This document shows positions 1-7,695 of a stretch of DNA of 56,543 nucleotides, piece after piece (within the stretch, counting starts at the first letter, position 1; every line of letters starts with the position of its first letter). Both the position numbers and the translations under genes were made by a program. Where the stretch lies: contig JAZASR010000012.1 in the NCBI GenBank assembly GCA_036343175.1, forward strand, positions 1 through 56,543. The letters are read 5' to 3'. Source of the DNA: JAEEJA01 sp036343175 (GTDB taxonomy: Bacteria; Bacillota; Clostridia; Lachnospirales; Lachnospiraceae). Below the pieces are notes generated by a model. It searched no databases, was not told the origin of the DNA, and saw nothing but the letters and a program-made list of their open reading frames with translations.

Positions 1-281
1 ACGGAAACCACAAGAACGCCTGGACGGATTACTATTCCTGCTGCACCTACGCCAGCACCTATCAGTATGACAAAGAAAATGAGGCTGCCACCACGACCGA
101 GGAGCAGACCATCAACTTTGAAGTCCGTTGGTGCCCGGAGCTTTCTGGCCTCGACAGCACACACTACCGGGTCGCGTTCAAGGATTCCACCTACGACATC
201 CAGTCCGTGGATTTCATGAATTACCAGAAGAAAACTATCCGGATTGTCTGCAAGCTGCAGAAGAAGGGCGGTGCAGTATGA
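1..281 (+). CDS. Phage head closure (head-tail adaptor) protein, 3' part
   Basis: This reading frame is open from the window edge and ends with TGA at 279-281, so only the C-terminal 92 residues are visible. The fragment has the pattern of SPP1 gp16-like head-closure proteins: an N-A-W-T-D-Y-Y segment near its start, then an F-E-V-R-W strand, an R-V-A-F-K-D turn and a Y-D-I-Q-S-V-D motif before a basic C-terminus. Proteins of this family close the capsid portal and form the surface to which the tail attaches. The stop codon overlaps the ATG of the next gene (ATGA at 278-281), as is usual in a phage late operon. Family assignment rests on pattern recognition of a fragment and on the gene order that follows. 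Confidence 0.7.
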   Translation, partial: GNHKNAWTDYYSCCTYASTYQYDKENEAATTTEEQTINFEVRWCPELSGLDSTHYRVAFKDSTYDIQSVDFMNYQKKTIRIVCKLQKKGGAV

Positions 282-658
282 GCAGGACAGTGAGCATTGA
301 CGAGATGGCGGCAGCCATCAACGAAGGGCTGGAGGAGTATGCAAATCTCTCCGCCCAGGGCGTGAAGTCTGCCGTCAGGAAGACCTCCAAGGCGGTGAAG
401 GACCAGATCAACGGCTCCGCACCTGTGAGGACGGGCCGCTACGCAAAGAGCTGGAAGGTCAAGACTACGGCGGAGAGCAGCCAAAGTCTGGAGCAGACGG
501 TGTATTCGCCTAATCGCTACATGCTGTCTCACCTGCTGGAGAAAGGACCTGCCAAGCGGGGCGGCGGTCGTGTCCGGGCTATCCCCCATATCGCGCCTGC
601 GGAGGAAGCCGGGATCGAGATGTTGGAAGGCCTGATCGAGAAGGCGCTGAAGGGGTGA
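278..658 (+). CDS. HK97 gp10-like phage tail-completion protein
   Basis: The product has 126 residues and lies between the head-closure fragment and a tail-terminator-like gene, the normal place for HK97 gp10 family proteins. Visible family features are a helical N-terminal half (residues about 5-50), the A-P-V-R-T-G-R-Y segment near residue 48 that resembles the family's P-V-D-T-G-x-L signature, and a C-terminal stretch with H-I-A-P-A-E-E-A. gp10-like proteins act at the head-tail joint in siphovirus assembly. The start is the ATG at 278, which overlaps the preceding stop codon. Base composition is GC-rich like the neighbouring phage genes and unlike the rest of the window. Confidence 0.75.
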   Translation: MSRTVSIDEMAAAINEGLEEYANLSAQGVKSAVRKTSKAVKDQINGSAPVRTGRYAKSWKVKTTAESSQSLEQTVYSPNRYMLSHLLEKGPAKRGGGRVRAIPHIAPAEEAGIEMLEGLIEKALKG

Positions 659-662
659 CGAT

Positions 663-1031
663 ATGACGCATGAAGATGTAATGGCGATGCTGGAGGAGAT
701 GTCCCTTCCCGTCGCATATGACCACTTTGCAGAGGGCGAGTCTCCGGACCCGCCTTTTGTCTGCTTCCTTTATCCGCAGAACGTTCCCATTGGCGCGGAC
801 GATACCGTGTATTACCAGCTCCATCACCTCGACATCGAGCTGTACACGGATGAGAAGAACCCGCCCCTGGAAGCCAGGGTGGAGAAGCTCCTGACGGAGC
901 ATGAGCTGTTCTTCCATAAGTCAGAAGTGTGGATCGAGGAAGAGAAGATGTACGAAGTGCTGTACGAGGTCACGATTGACCTCCAATACGAAGAAGGCCC
1001 GGAAGGGTCAGAAAGTGAGGATAACCCATGA
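663..1031 (+). CDS. Phage tail terminator-like protein
   Basis: The gene encodes an acidic 122-residue protein placed between gp10-like and major-tail genes, where siphoviruses keep their tail terminator or completion protein. The sequence shows an N-terminal helix, a P-P-F-V-C-F-L strand near residue 37 and an H-H-L-D-I-E-L-Y-T strand near residue 57, a layout seen in tail terminator proteins. It probably caps the tail tube and stops its growth. The last four bases (ATGA, 1028-1031) also start the next gene, implying translational coupling. The function is inferred mainly from gene order; the sequence match is moderate. Confidence 0.6.
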   Translation: MTHEDVMAMLEEMSLPVAYDHFAEGESPDPPFVCFLYPQNVPIGADDTVYYQLHHLDIELYTDEKNPPLEARVEKLLTEHELFFHKSEVWIEEEKMYEVLYEVTIDLQYEEGPEGSESEDNP

Positions 1032-1651
1032 GCAAGAAGAAAAACAAGGTCCGCTTCGGTCTGAAGAATTGCTATTACGCAAAGGCAACCTTCGACGAAG
1101 ACGGCAATGTGACCTATGGCAAGCCGGTACGCTTGCCTGGCGCGGTTTCCATCGGCCTTGATCCCGAGGGCGAGAGCGAGAACTTCTACGCCGACGATAT
1201 CGTGTATGTGGTTCTCAACAACAACGCCGGTTACGAGGGTGACCTGGAACTGGCCCTGATCCCGGAGGAGTTCCTGAAGGACATCCTGCACGAGGAAGAG
1301 GACGCCAACGGTGTGCTGCTGGAGAACGCGGACAACACCTTCGAGCGTTTTGCCCTGCTGTTTGAGTTCACCGGCGATCAGAAAGCGATCCGCCATGTGT
1401 TCTACTGCTGCAGCGCGTCCCGCCCCTCTGCGGAAGGCGACACCAAAGAAGACGAGAAGGACGTCCAGACCGAGGAACTGTCCATCATCGCTTCCGCGCT
1501 GGCGAACGGCTATGTGAAGGCCAAGACCGGCGAGAATACCAGCAAGGCTGTGTACGATGCCTGGTACGACGAGGTTTATATGCCGCCCGCTTCAGAGGAA
1601 CCCGAGGATGAGTCCGGCGAGAACGACGGCGAAGATCAGCCTGCGGGCTGA
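1028..1651 (+). CDS. Phage major tail (tube) protein
   Basis: This 207-residue protein fits the phi13-type major tail protein: it opens with a basic K-K-K-N-K-V-R-F-G-L-K-N segment, has a G-A-V-S-I-G-L-D-P-E-G block, and ends in a very acidic tail (residues about 190-207) rich in Glu and Asp. Hundreds of copies would form the tail tube. It overlaps the previous gene by ATGA and is followed by the tail assembly chaperone after about 70 bp, the usual siphovirus order. No truncation is visible. The short gap downstream contains only the ribosome binding site GGAGG at 1708-1712. Confidence 0.75.
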   Translation: MSKKKNKVRFGLKNCYYAKATFDEDGNVTYGKPVRLPGAVSIGLDPEGESENFYADDIVYVVLNNNAGYEGDLELALIPEEFLKDILHEEEDANGVLLENADNTFERFALLFEFTGDQKAIRHVFYCCSASRPSAEGDTKEDEKDVQTEELSIIASALANGYVKAKTGENTSKAVYDAWYDEVYMPPASEEPEDESGENDGEDQPAG

Positions 1652-1721
1652 GACGAAAACGGCAGGGATGAAACACTCCCTGCCAGCTCTACATGAATAC
1701 TTGATTGGAGGATAAAAACCT

Positions 1722-2081
1722 ATGGCAGTGACCAAGAAAATAGAGATCGACGGCAAGCAGGTGGAGTTCAAGGCTTCTGCTGCCATTCCCCGTATCTATA
1801 GAAACAAGTTCGGCAGGGACGTGTACAAGGACCTGATGGCACTGAACGACGCCATCAAGGATCAGGACGAGGAGGCTTCCTCCCTGGACGGCTTCTCCCT
1901 GGAGATGTTCGAGGATCTGAGCTTCGTCATGTACTGCGCCGCGCACCCGGACGAGAAGTACGACAGCCCGGATGAATGGCTTGACCAGTTCGACACCTTC
2001 AGCATTTATCAGATCCTTCCGGAGCTGATCGACCTGTGGGGCATGAACATCAAGACCACCGTGCCCGCAAGAAAAAACTAA
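1722..2081 (+). CDS. Phage tail assembly chaperone, short form (gpG-like)
   Basis: This is a 119-residue protein with an F-K-A-S-A-A-I-P-R-I-Y-R segment near residue 18 and an M-Y-C-A-A-H-P-D core near residue 69, typical of the first of the two overlapping tail chaperone frames in siphoviruses. In lambda the corresponding protein gpG, with a longer frameshifted form gpGT, guides the tape measure and recruits tail subunits. The gene ends in lysine-asparagine codons that form a slippery heptamer directly before the TAA at 2079-2081, so a fraction of ribosomes can shift and make the longer form (see 1722-2263). The tape-measure gene expected next is absent. Confidence 0.8.
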   Translation: MAVTKKIEIDGKQVEFKASAAIPRIYRNKFGRDVYKDLMALNDAIKDQDEEASSLDGFSLEMFEDLSFVMYCAAHPDEKYDSPDEWLDQFDTFSIYQILPELIDLWGMNIKTTVPARKN

Positions 2082-2263
2082 GGAAGACAGAGCGGCCAAT
2101 GACGACTGCTCTGTTTATGCTCCGCTGTGTGCAGCTGGGGCTTAGTATCGCTGACCTGGACCTTTTGACCATCGGCTCCGTGAACGACATGTTCCATGAG
2201 CACAGCCGGGATGAGATCCATTGGCGGGAAGAAGCGACGCAGGCGGATATGGATAAAATCTAA
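1722..2263 (+). CDS. Tail assembly chaperone, long form made by -1 frameshift (gpGT-like)
   Basis: Reading the short chaperone to the A AAA AAC heptamer at 2072-2078 and then slipping back one base continues into a second open frame from 2078 to the TAA at 2261-2263. The added 61 or so residues include R-C-V-Q-L-G-L-S and end with a W-R-E-E-A-T-Q-A-D motif, a segment also found in the diverged remnant at 3966-4057. That conservation supports the second frame being coding although it has no start codon with a ribosome binding site of its own. This matches the lambda G/GT arrangement in order, overlap and placement of the slip site just before the zero-frame stop. Confidence 0.75.
2072..2078 (+). 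promoter_or_regulatory. Programmed -1 ribosomal frameshift slippery site
   Basis: The bases read A AAA AAC in the zero frame (Lys-Asn codons), immediately before TAA at 2079-2081. This is one of the most efficient known X XXY YYZ heptamers. The -1 frame that follows (CTA AGG AAG from 2078) stays open for 61 codons. I did not model a stimulatory downstream structure. Confidence 0.8.
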
Positions 2264-2334
2264 GCGAGAGCAGCGGATGTTCCGACAGAATGTGTTGTTC
2301 AAAATAACTTTACAATCAGGTTTGCTTCCTCCAC

Positions 2335-2373
2335 TTGACTTTTCCTTTCTCACTCGCTAAAATAGAAAGCGAG
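2335..2373 (+). promoter_or_regulatory. Promoter with overlapping operator-like inverted repeat
   Basis: TTGACT at 2335-2340 and TAAAAT at 2358-2363 are separated by 17 bases, a good sigma-A type promoter. An inverted repeat, CTCGCT at 2353-2358 and AGCGAG at 2368-2373, straddles the -10 box. It could be an operator, possibly for the winged-helix protein encoded just downstream (autoregulation is inference). It drives the gene at 2409 independently of the phage late operon. Confidence 0.6.
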
Positions 2374-2408
2374 AAAGAAAGAGAAAGAAGCGAAAGGAGA
2401 GAAAGCAG

Positions 2409-3761
2409 ATGATAGAAGGCGTCGATACTGAGTTCAAGGAATTGGACCGGGTGAAAGGAACATTGCCTGATAGTGTTCCGAAGGAGATAGTAGCCTTTGC
2501 AAATACGGAAGGTGGGGAGTTATATGTCGGTATTCGCAATGATGGCAGTGTGGTCGGTGTATCCGATCCAGACGATGTCATGACACGCATTTCCAATGTG
2601 GCGCACGATACGATATTGCCCGACATTATGCCGTTTATCCAGATTCGTCCTGTAGAGATGGAAGGCAAGCAGGTTGTGAAAACAACCATAGCGGTAGGAA
2701 CAGAGAGACCGTATTATCTGGCAAAAGAAGGATTAAAACCCAAGGGCGTATTTGTTCGGAGAGGATCTGCGTGTATTCCTCTTAATGAAGCTGGTATCCG
2801 TGAGATGATCATGGAGACTTCCGGTAAATCTTATGAAGAATGCAGGAGCCTGAACCAGGAACTGACATTTGAGTCCTTTCAGGCTGAAATGGCAGCCCGA
2901 AATATAGAATTCGGTACCGCTCAGATGAAGACTCTGAAGATGATCGGGAGTGATGGGCTGTATACAAACCTTGCGCTTCTCCTGTCAGACCAATGTGTCC
3001 ACACCATTAAAGTGGCGGTGTTTCAGGGCGTAGATAACGCAGTTTTCAGAGAAAGGAAAGAGTTTTCCGGTTCACTACTGAAGCAATTGAACGATGCGTA
3101 TCAGTTCCTTGACTTCTTCAATAAGACGGAAGCGACTTTTACGGGATTGAGGCGTACTGATCAGCGGGATTACCCGGAGGAGACGGTCAGAGAAGCTTTG
3201 CTCAACAGCATCATACACCGGGATTACCTTTTCTCAGGAAGTACGATCATTAATATGTTTGATGATCACATGGAGTTCGTTTCTCTTGGGGGGCTGGTCA
3301 GAGGCATTTCAATGGAAGCAATCTTCATGGGTGTTTCTCAATCCCGAAATCCAAATCTGGCTGCGGTTTTCTATCGCCTTGGGCTGGTTGAGAGTTATGG
3401 AACAGGCATCAGAAAGATCATGAGGCTCTATCAGGGGTGTGAACACCAACCTATATTCAAATCCGCTGAAGGAGCCTTTACGGTGGAACTTTTCAACCGT
3501 AATGAGAATACGGAGAGTGAAGCGAATTCTGTTACTGACACCATGAACAGCCAAACTGAGCCTATGCAGGAGATAGAAGAAATTCGAGCAGCTGTTTACC
3601 AGAAGGCGAAAGAGCAAGGCACGGTTACCCGAAAAGAAGTAGAACAGGAATTCGGCTTCGGTTCGACCAAAGCATATAAAGTCTTAAAGGGTCTTTGCGA
3701 AGCAGGACAGCTGATGCAGAAGAAGAACGGAAATCGGACGGTCTATGTGCCAGTGAAATGA
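2409..3761 (+). CDS. AlbA_2 / RecG-like ATP-binding transcriptional regulator
   Basis: The 450-residue product has three visible parts. Residues about 5-120 are an AlbA_2 (Schlafen-like) putative DNA-binding domain, with T-E-F-K-E-L near the start and the N-T-E-G-G-E-L-Y-V-G-I core near residue 32. Residues about 230-345 match the C-terminal ATP-binding domain of RecG-like regulators, with an E-A-L-L-N-S-I-I-H-R-D-Y block and a later G-L-V-E-S-Y-G-T-G-I-R-K block. A winged-helix segment near residues 395-445 closes the protein. Such proteins are common on mobile elements and are usually called transcriptional regulators or helicase-like proteins; their targets are mostly unknown. It has its own promoter and terminator and sits between two tail-chaperone remnants, so it looks like cargo. 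Ribosome binding site AGGAGA lies at 2396-2401. Confidence 0.8.
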   Translation: MIEGVDTEFKELDRVKGTLPDSVPKEIVAFANTEGGELYVGIRNDGSVVGVSDPDDVMTRISNVAHDTILPDIMPFIQIRPVEMEGKQVVKTTIAVGTERPYYLAKEGLKPKGVFVRRGSACIPLNEAGIREMIMETSGKSYEECRSLNQELTFESFQAEMAARNIEFGTAQMKTLKMIGSDGLYTNLALLLSDQCVHTIKVAVFQGVDNAVFRERKEFSGSLLKQLNDAYQFLDFFNKTEATFTGLRRTDQRDYPEETVREALLNSIIHRDYLFSGSTIINMFDDHMEFVSLGGLVRGISMEAIFMGVSQSRNPNLAAVFYRLGLVESYGTGIRKIMRLYQGCEHQPIFKSAEGAFTVELFNRNENTESEANSVTDTMNSQTEPMQEIEEIRAAVYQKAKEQGTVTRKEVEQEFGFGSTKAYKVLKGLCEAGQLMQKKNGNRTVYVPVK

Positions 3762-3786
3762 AACCCAACTTATAAGAATCGATTAT

Positions 3787-3820
3787 AACCCTGTCGGTCA
3801 AAAGCCGATAGGGTTTTTTT
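3787..3820 (+). terminator. Rho-independent terminator after the AlbA_2 gene
   Basis: An 11-bp stem (AACCCTGTCGG at 3787-3797 with CCGATAGGGTT at 3805-3815, one G-U pair) is followed by a run of seven T. Confidence 0.9.
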
Positions 3821-3846
3821 ATGCCCGGAAACAGGAGGAGGCACTT

Positions 3847-4057
3847 TGCAAATCAAATGCGATAAGTGCGGCGCTGTGGCTGAGACCATCATGCCGGAGA
3901 CAGCGAGTGATGACGATAATGTACTGCGCCGCGCATCCGGACGAGAAGTACGACAGCCCGGACGATTGGCTCCGTGAACGATATGTTCAACGAGAAGAGC
4001 CGGGACTCCATGGAGTGGCGCGAGGAAGCGACCCAGGCGGATATGAACCGGATATAA
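3847..4057 (+). pseudogene. Composite remnant of phage genes including a second tail chaperone
   Basis: After a good ribosome binding site (AGGAGG at 3834-3839) a TTG-started frame encodes a short Cys-x-x-Cys zinc-ribbon-like segment that runs into a copy of the chaperone core (M-Y-C-A-A-H-P-D, 3918-3965). That copy then jumps directly to the 3' end of the long chaperone form (from G-S-V-N-D-M-F to the stop at 4055-4057). Compared with 1930-2263, about 190 bases are missing between the two parts, and the join lies at a shared GGCT. The parts are now in different frames, so no whole protein is made. At protein level the 3' part differs from the first copy at several positions, so it came from a related prophage rather than from a fresh duplication. 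Confidence 0.75.
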
Positions 4058-4058
4058 C

Positions 4059-4161
4059 TGAAAAAAATGCGGATGCCGCAAAAATTTCAGATGAATGACT
4101 TGCTATGTTCACGTACTCTGTGATATAATAGCCTCGTGAAAAAAATGCGGATGCCGCAAAA
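4059..4161 (+). repeat. Pair of 25-bp perfect direct repeats (att-like)
   Basis: The same 25 bases occur at 4059-4083 and 4137-4161. Each copy has a run of seven A, then GCGGATGCCGC, itself a small palindrome, then four A. Read on the minus strand each resembles a weak terminator (short GC stem plus seven T). They lie exactly where phage-derived DNA gives way to the truncated ATP-grasp gene and they bracket a promoter, so they may be attachment-site or recombination scars. Confidence 0.6.
4100..4129 (+). promoter_or_regulatory. Candidate promoter between the direct repeats
   Basis: TTGCTA at 4100-4105 and TATAAT at 4124-4129 are 18 bases apart. It would transcribe the decayed cluster that starts at 4136. 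Only the -10 box is strong. Confidence 0.45.
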
Positions 4162-4480
4162 TACACTTAATGGTGCTGGAACTTCGGTTTATGTATTTCG
4201 AGACAAGAAGCTTGAGGACCTTTGCAAAAATATTGCAGAGCTTCTTGATATACATGGCACTGTAAATTTTGAGTTTATCAAGGATGGAGAAGGACAGTAT
4301 TATTTCCTTGAATGCAATCCAAGGTTTTCTGGCGGTGTAGCGTTTTCATGTAAAGCAGGATATGATTTCGTTAATAATGCGATAAAGTGTTTTGACGGTC
4401 GAGATATAGATGTTTTAGCTGTCTCTCACAATCAGTATATAGTAAAACAATATACAGAAGTGATTACGGATATAGAATAA
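4136..4480 (+). pseudogene. 3' fragment of an ATP-grasp ligase
   Basis: The frame starts with GTG inside the second 25-bp repeat, so its first eight or so residues come from the repeat and not from the ancestral gene. The remaining residues match only the C-terminal part of the ATP-grasp fold: a V-N-F-E-F-I strand, then F-L-E-C-N-P-R-F-S-G-G, whose Glu and Asn bind the Mg-ATP in the family. The ATP-binding N-terminal two thirds (about 200-250 residues) are missing, so no activity is expected. A full-length relative of this enzyme class stands at 5103. The 5' end was probably lost when the phage-derived DNA arrived. Confidence 0.75.
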
Positions 4481-4496
4481 AGGAAGTGCGAACAAC

Positions 4497-5075
4497 ATGG
4501 AAAAAGTATTGGTCTTGGGAGCTACAGGAAACCTTGGGGCTTATAGCACGATTGCATTAAAGGATGCAGGATTTGATGTAGTGGCTGCTTGAAAAAGGGA
4601 GTCTGATAATGGATTCTTCCAGGAGAAGGGAATTAGGTATTATTCGATAGACATTACTGATCCAGCTTCTTTTGATGTATTAAAAGATGAGAATATTTCT
4701 ATAGTCGCAGACTTCGCAGGTGAATTACCATCAAGGTGTGCGTATGATCCGCAGAAACTAATCAGAACGATTACGGAAGCAACTCTAAATGTTTTGGAAT
4801 TCATGAAAGAGGTCGGTGCCAGGAAGATCATCTTCCCAACAACACCTTATGACCTGGCTGCTTTCCATGAATCAGGAGAACCTATAGATCCTGATTTGCC
4901 GAGATCATTTCCTCCTACAGGAGATCATAGTGTATATGCAATCGCTAAGAATGCAGCGGTTGACCTGATTGAGAACTATCATAATGAATATGGTTTTTCA
5001 AGGTTCTTCCTCAGATTTTTCACTATCTATCAGTATCATCCGAATGCATATATTATATATCAGAATGTAAAATAA
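4497..5075 (+). pseudogene. NAD-dependent epimerase/dehydratase pseudogene
   Basis: Translation from ATG 4497 gives the Rossmann signature G-A-T-G-N-L-G at residues 8-14, then meets an in-frame TGA at 4590-4592 (codon 32). The same frame continues without further stops to 5075 and reads as an epimerase: D-I-T-D-P (NAD-binding acidic region), a V-A-D-F-A-G segment, and S-V-Y-A-I-A-K-N with a Tyr-x-x-x-Lys-like catalytic pair. The frame ends after about 192 codons, where extended SDR enzymes usually have about 300, so the substrate domain is also missing. Sugar-nucleotide epimerases are typical of surface polysaccharide clusters. A sequencing error at 4590 is possible, but the C-terminal loss argues for real decay. 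Confidence 0.75.
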
Positions 5076-5102
5076 TATCAGGATCTTAGAAAAGGACGAC
5101 CC

Positions 5103-6278
5103 ATGAAAGTACTTCTGCTATGCTCTTCACACAATGACCTCGGTCTGATAAATGCTCTGATCAAGATGGGTTTTGAGGTCATCGTCACCGGAAATGTGGA
5201 GAACCTTCCGGGACAGAAATATGCGGATCGCTTCATCAAGGCGGACTACTCCGATAAAGAACTGATCCTTGAGATCGCCAGGATGGAGAAGATAGACCGG
5301 ATCTGTCCGTGCTGCAATGACTTCGGCGTCTATACCGCAGCCTATGTGGCTGAGCAGATGGGACTTCCGGGTTATGACTCGTATGATACGACACTGACTT
5401 TGAACAATAAGGATCGCTTCAAGAAGCTTGCGAAGGAGCTTGATATTCTGACACCTGAGTCGGAAAAGTTCACCGATGAGGAGAGTGCCGTTCAATACAC
5501 AGAAGACTGCTTATATCCCATCATTATCAAGCCGGTGGACTTGAGCGCCGGCAATGGTATACATCGGGCTGACACTCCTGACGAAGCGAAGTCCTGTATC
5601 CATCAGGCTTTAGAAAAGTCCAGGAATCATCGCATCGTGATCGAACCTTTCATCACGGGGACTCAGCATGGCTTCTGCACGTACCTGATCGATCAGAAAG
5701 TAGTGGCCGTATGCAGCAATAATGAGTACTCGATCCAGAATCCATATCGTGTGGAGATTGACACATTTCCTGCCGATAAATATACGTCTGCTAAGGACAT
5801 CCTGATCCCGGAGATCGAGCGTATTGCTGAGCACCTCCACCTCGTGGACGGGATCTTCCACCTTCAGTACATCATGCAGGATGGCAAGCCGCAGATCATT
5901 GAGGTGATGCGGCGTGTCCTGGGAAATATGTATGGGATCCCGGCACAGGGTCTTACCGGTATCGACTGGGACTACTGGGAGGCCAGAGCAAGAGTGGGAT
6001 TCTCACTGGATCATTTCCCGATAAATGCGCCGCAGGAAGGCAATTTTGCTTACAAGACCATACTTGCCCCGACGGAAGGAACGATAACGCAGATCACGAT
6101 CCCGGAGAACGAGGAACGCTTTATCACGCAGGTGTATCTGTTGAAACATGAAGGAGATGTGATCACTGATCATCTTTCTCAGCCTGTGGGATTTATCTTC
6201 TATCGTTTCGCCAGGCATAAAGATATGATCGACACGCTGATAACCAGATACCACAATGATCTTGTGAGCATGAGATGA
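5103..6278 (+). CDS. ATP-grasp carboxylate ligase, substrate unknown
   Basis: This 391-residue protein is laid out like the carbamoyl-phosphate-synthase-like ATP-grasp ligases. An N-terminal Rossmann-like domain (residues 1-100) precedes an ATP-grasp domain with the Y-P-I-I-I-K-P motif near residue 138, a Gly-rich S-A-G-N-G loop, and an I-E-V-M-R-R-V-L-G-N strand near residue 261. In most family members that strand reads E-x-N-P-R; here Met-Arg-Arg replaces it, a notable departure. The family joins a carboxylate to an amine or thiol with ATP. It follows the epimerase pseudogene by 27 bp and probably shares its transcript. Substrate cannot be read from sequence. The ATG at 5103 follows AAAAGGA at an acceptable distance. 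Confidence 0.7.
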   Translation: MKVLLLCSSHNDLGLINALIKMGFEVIVTGNVENLPGQKYADRFIKADYSDKELILEIARMEKIDRICPCCNDFGVYTAAYVAEQMGLPGYDSYDTTLTLNNKDRFKKLAKELDILTPESEKFTDEESAVQYTEDCLYPIIIKPVDLSAGNGIHRADTPDEAKSCIHQALEKSRNHRIVIEPFITGTQHGFCTYLIDQKVVAVCSNNEYSIQNPYRVEIDTFPADKYTSAKDILIPEIERIAEHLHLVDGIFHLQYIMQDGKPQIIEVMRRVLGNMYGIPAQGLTGIDWDYWEARARVGFSLDHFPINAPQEGNFAYKTILAPTEGTITQITIPENEERFITQVYLLKHEGDVITDHLSQPVGFIFYRFARHKDMIDTLITRYHNDLVSMR

Positions 6279-6423
6279 TATGCTTAGAGAAAGTATTTGA
6301 AAGGTCTGACAGAACCAGATAACAGTGACAGATGGCCTTGATATATATCACTATAGTCAGATGGCATTGGTATTTTACAAATAAATCGTAATAACTTTAC
6401 ATCTGGAAAATTGGGGTGAGCAT

Positions 6424-7623
6424 ATGAATGATAAGGGAGAGATCTGCCTCGGTATGGCAGGGGCAGGACGTGCCACAGAACTGCACATGGAGGGGCTTCA
6501 GCGATATGGTGGAGTGCCGATCTGCTATAAGCGCATCACCGCAAGACGGCATGAACAGGTCGAGGCAGCGAAGGAGCGCTTCGGCTTTAAGTATGCCTCA
6601 CTTAACTTCCGGGACTTACTCGATGATCCGGAGATCGATATCATCGATATCTGTACGCCCCCATATATCCATACGGAAATGGTGAAGCGTGCGCTCGATG
6701 CAGGCAAGCATGTTATCTGTGAGAAGCCTCTGACGGGATACTTCGGAGAACCGGGAGATAAAGAGCCTATCGGAACCAGCGTATCGAAGCGCAAGATGTA
6801 TGAAGCTGTCCTCAGATCCATGGATGACCTTCGAAGGGTCATTAATGCATCGCCCTGTCAGTTCATGTATGCGGAGAACTTCGTCTATGCTCCGGCCGTT
6901 ATGAAGGCAGGAGAGATCCTGCGCAAAAAGAAAAGCAGGATCCTTTATTCTAAGGGGGAAGAGAGCCTGAAGGGCTCAAGCTCTCCGGTCGCCGGTGAAT
7001 GGAATCGCACAGGAGGCGGGACCTTCATTCGGACTGGCGCGCATCCCCTCTCGGCTATCCTGTGGCTTAAGCAGCAGGAGGCAGAGGCTCATCAGAAGGA
7101 GATCACAGTAAAGAGTGTCTTCGCTGATATGAGTCAGATCACACCATCTCTTACAGAGTATGAGCATCGTCATATTGCCGCCAGACCTCACGATGTCGAG
7201 GACTGCGGAACTGTGATCCTTACATTCTCCGATGGGACGAAAGCCACCATTATTGCAACAGATACCCTCCTCGGAGGAAGTAAGAATTATATAGAGTTAT
7301 ATTGCAATGATGCGGCGATCACCTGCCAGCTGACGATGTCAGATCTTATGAGCACTTATTTTCTCGATGAGGATAATCTCGACGACGTCTATATCTCTGA
7401 GATGCTACCGCAGAAGACAGGGTGGAACCACCCCTTCCTCGAGGATGATATCATACGTGGATATACGGATGAGATGCGTGACTTCATCGAGAGCATCTAT
7501 TATCATCATGAGCCGAAGTCTGGTTTTGACCTTGCATATGATACGACGAAGATCATCTATGCGGCGTATTTATCCGCAGAACTGGGACGGGCTGTGACTC
7601 TGGATGAGACAAAAAGGCAATGA
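6424..7623 (+). CDS. Gfo/Idh/MocA-family NAD(P)-dependent oxidoreductase
   Basis: The product has 399 residues. The N-terminal domain shows the dinucleotide-binding turn G-M-A-G-A-G-R-A near residue 10, the C-T-P-P segment near residue 78 and the family hallmark C-E-K-P-L near residue 98. The C-terminal half holds the substrate-binding sheet and a T-G-G-G-T-F-I-R-T-G-A-H-P block containing a likely catalytic His. Enzymes of this family oxidise or reduce hydroxyl groups of sugars and inositols. In this cluster a sugar or sugar-nucleotide substrate is likely but not shown. The ATG at 6424 follows GGGGTGAG. The gene appears intact and is richer in GC than the SDR gene that follows, consistent with a mosaic origin of the cluster. 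Confidence 0.8.
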   Translation: MNDKGEICLGMAGAGRATELHMEGLQRYGGVPICYKRITARRHEQVEAAKERFGFKYASLNFRDLLDDPEIDIIDICTPPYIHTEMVKRALDAGKHVICEKPLTGYFGEPGDKEPIGTSVSKRKMYEAVLRSMDDLRRVINASPCQFMYAENFVYAPAVMKAGEILRKKKSRILYSKGEESLKGSSSPVAGEWNRTGGGTFIRTGAHPLSAILWLKQQEAEAHQKEITVKSVFADMSQITPSLTEYEHRHIAARPHDVEDCGTVILTFSDGTKATIIATDTLLGGSKNYIELYCNDAAITCQLTMSDLMSTYFLDEDNLDDVYISEMLPQKTGWNHPFLEDDIIRGYTDEMRDFIESIYYHHEPKSGFDLAYDTTKIIYAAYLSAELGRAVTLDETKRQ

Positions 7624-7695
7624 GATATGTGAGAAGACTTCCGGGTGCTGCTTAAGCTGAAGGATCAGATGAGATTGAAAGGGAAATGAAAAAAT

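Noticed and set aside
1..2263. Complete prophage
   Set aside because: Only head-tail joining and tail genes up to the chaperone are present in the window; no tape measure, tail tip, lysis or integrase genes follow.
3847..3975. New small zinc-ribbon protein from TTG 3847
   Set aside because: Its second half is the chaperone sequence read in a wrong frame, so it is a chimera of remnants.
4590..4592. Selenocysteine at the TGA in the epimerase pseudogene
   Set aside because: No redox-type context or nearby hairpin, and the protein is also truncated.
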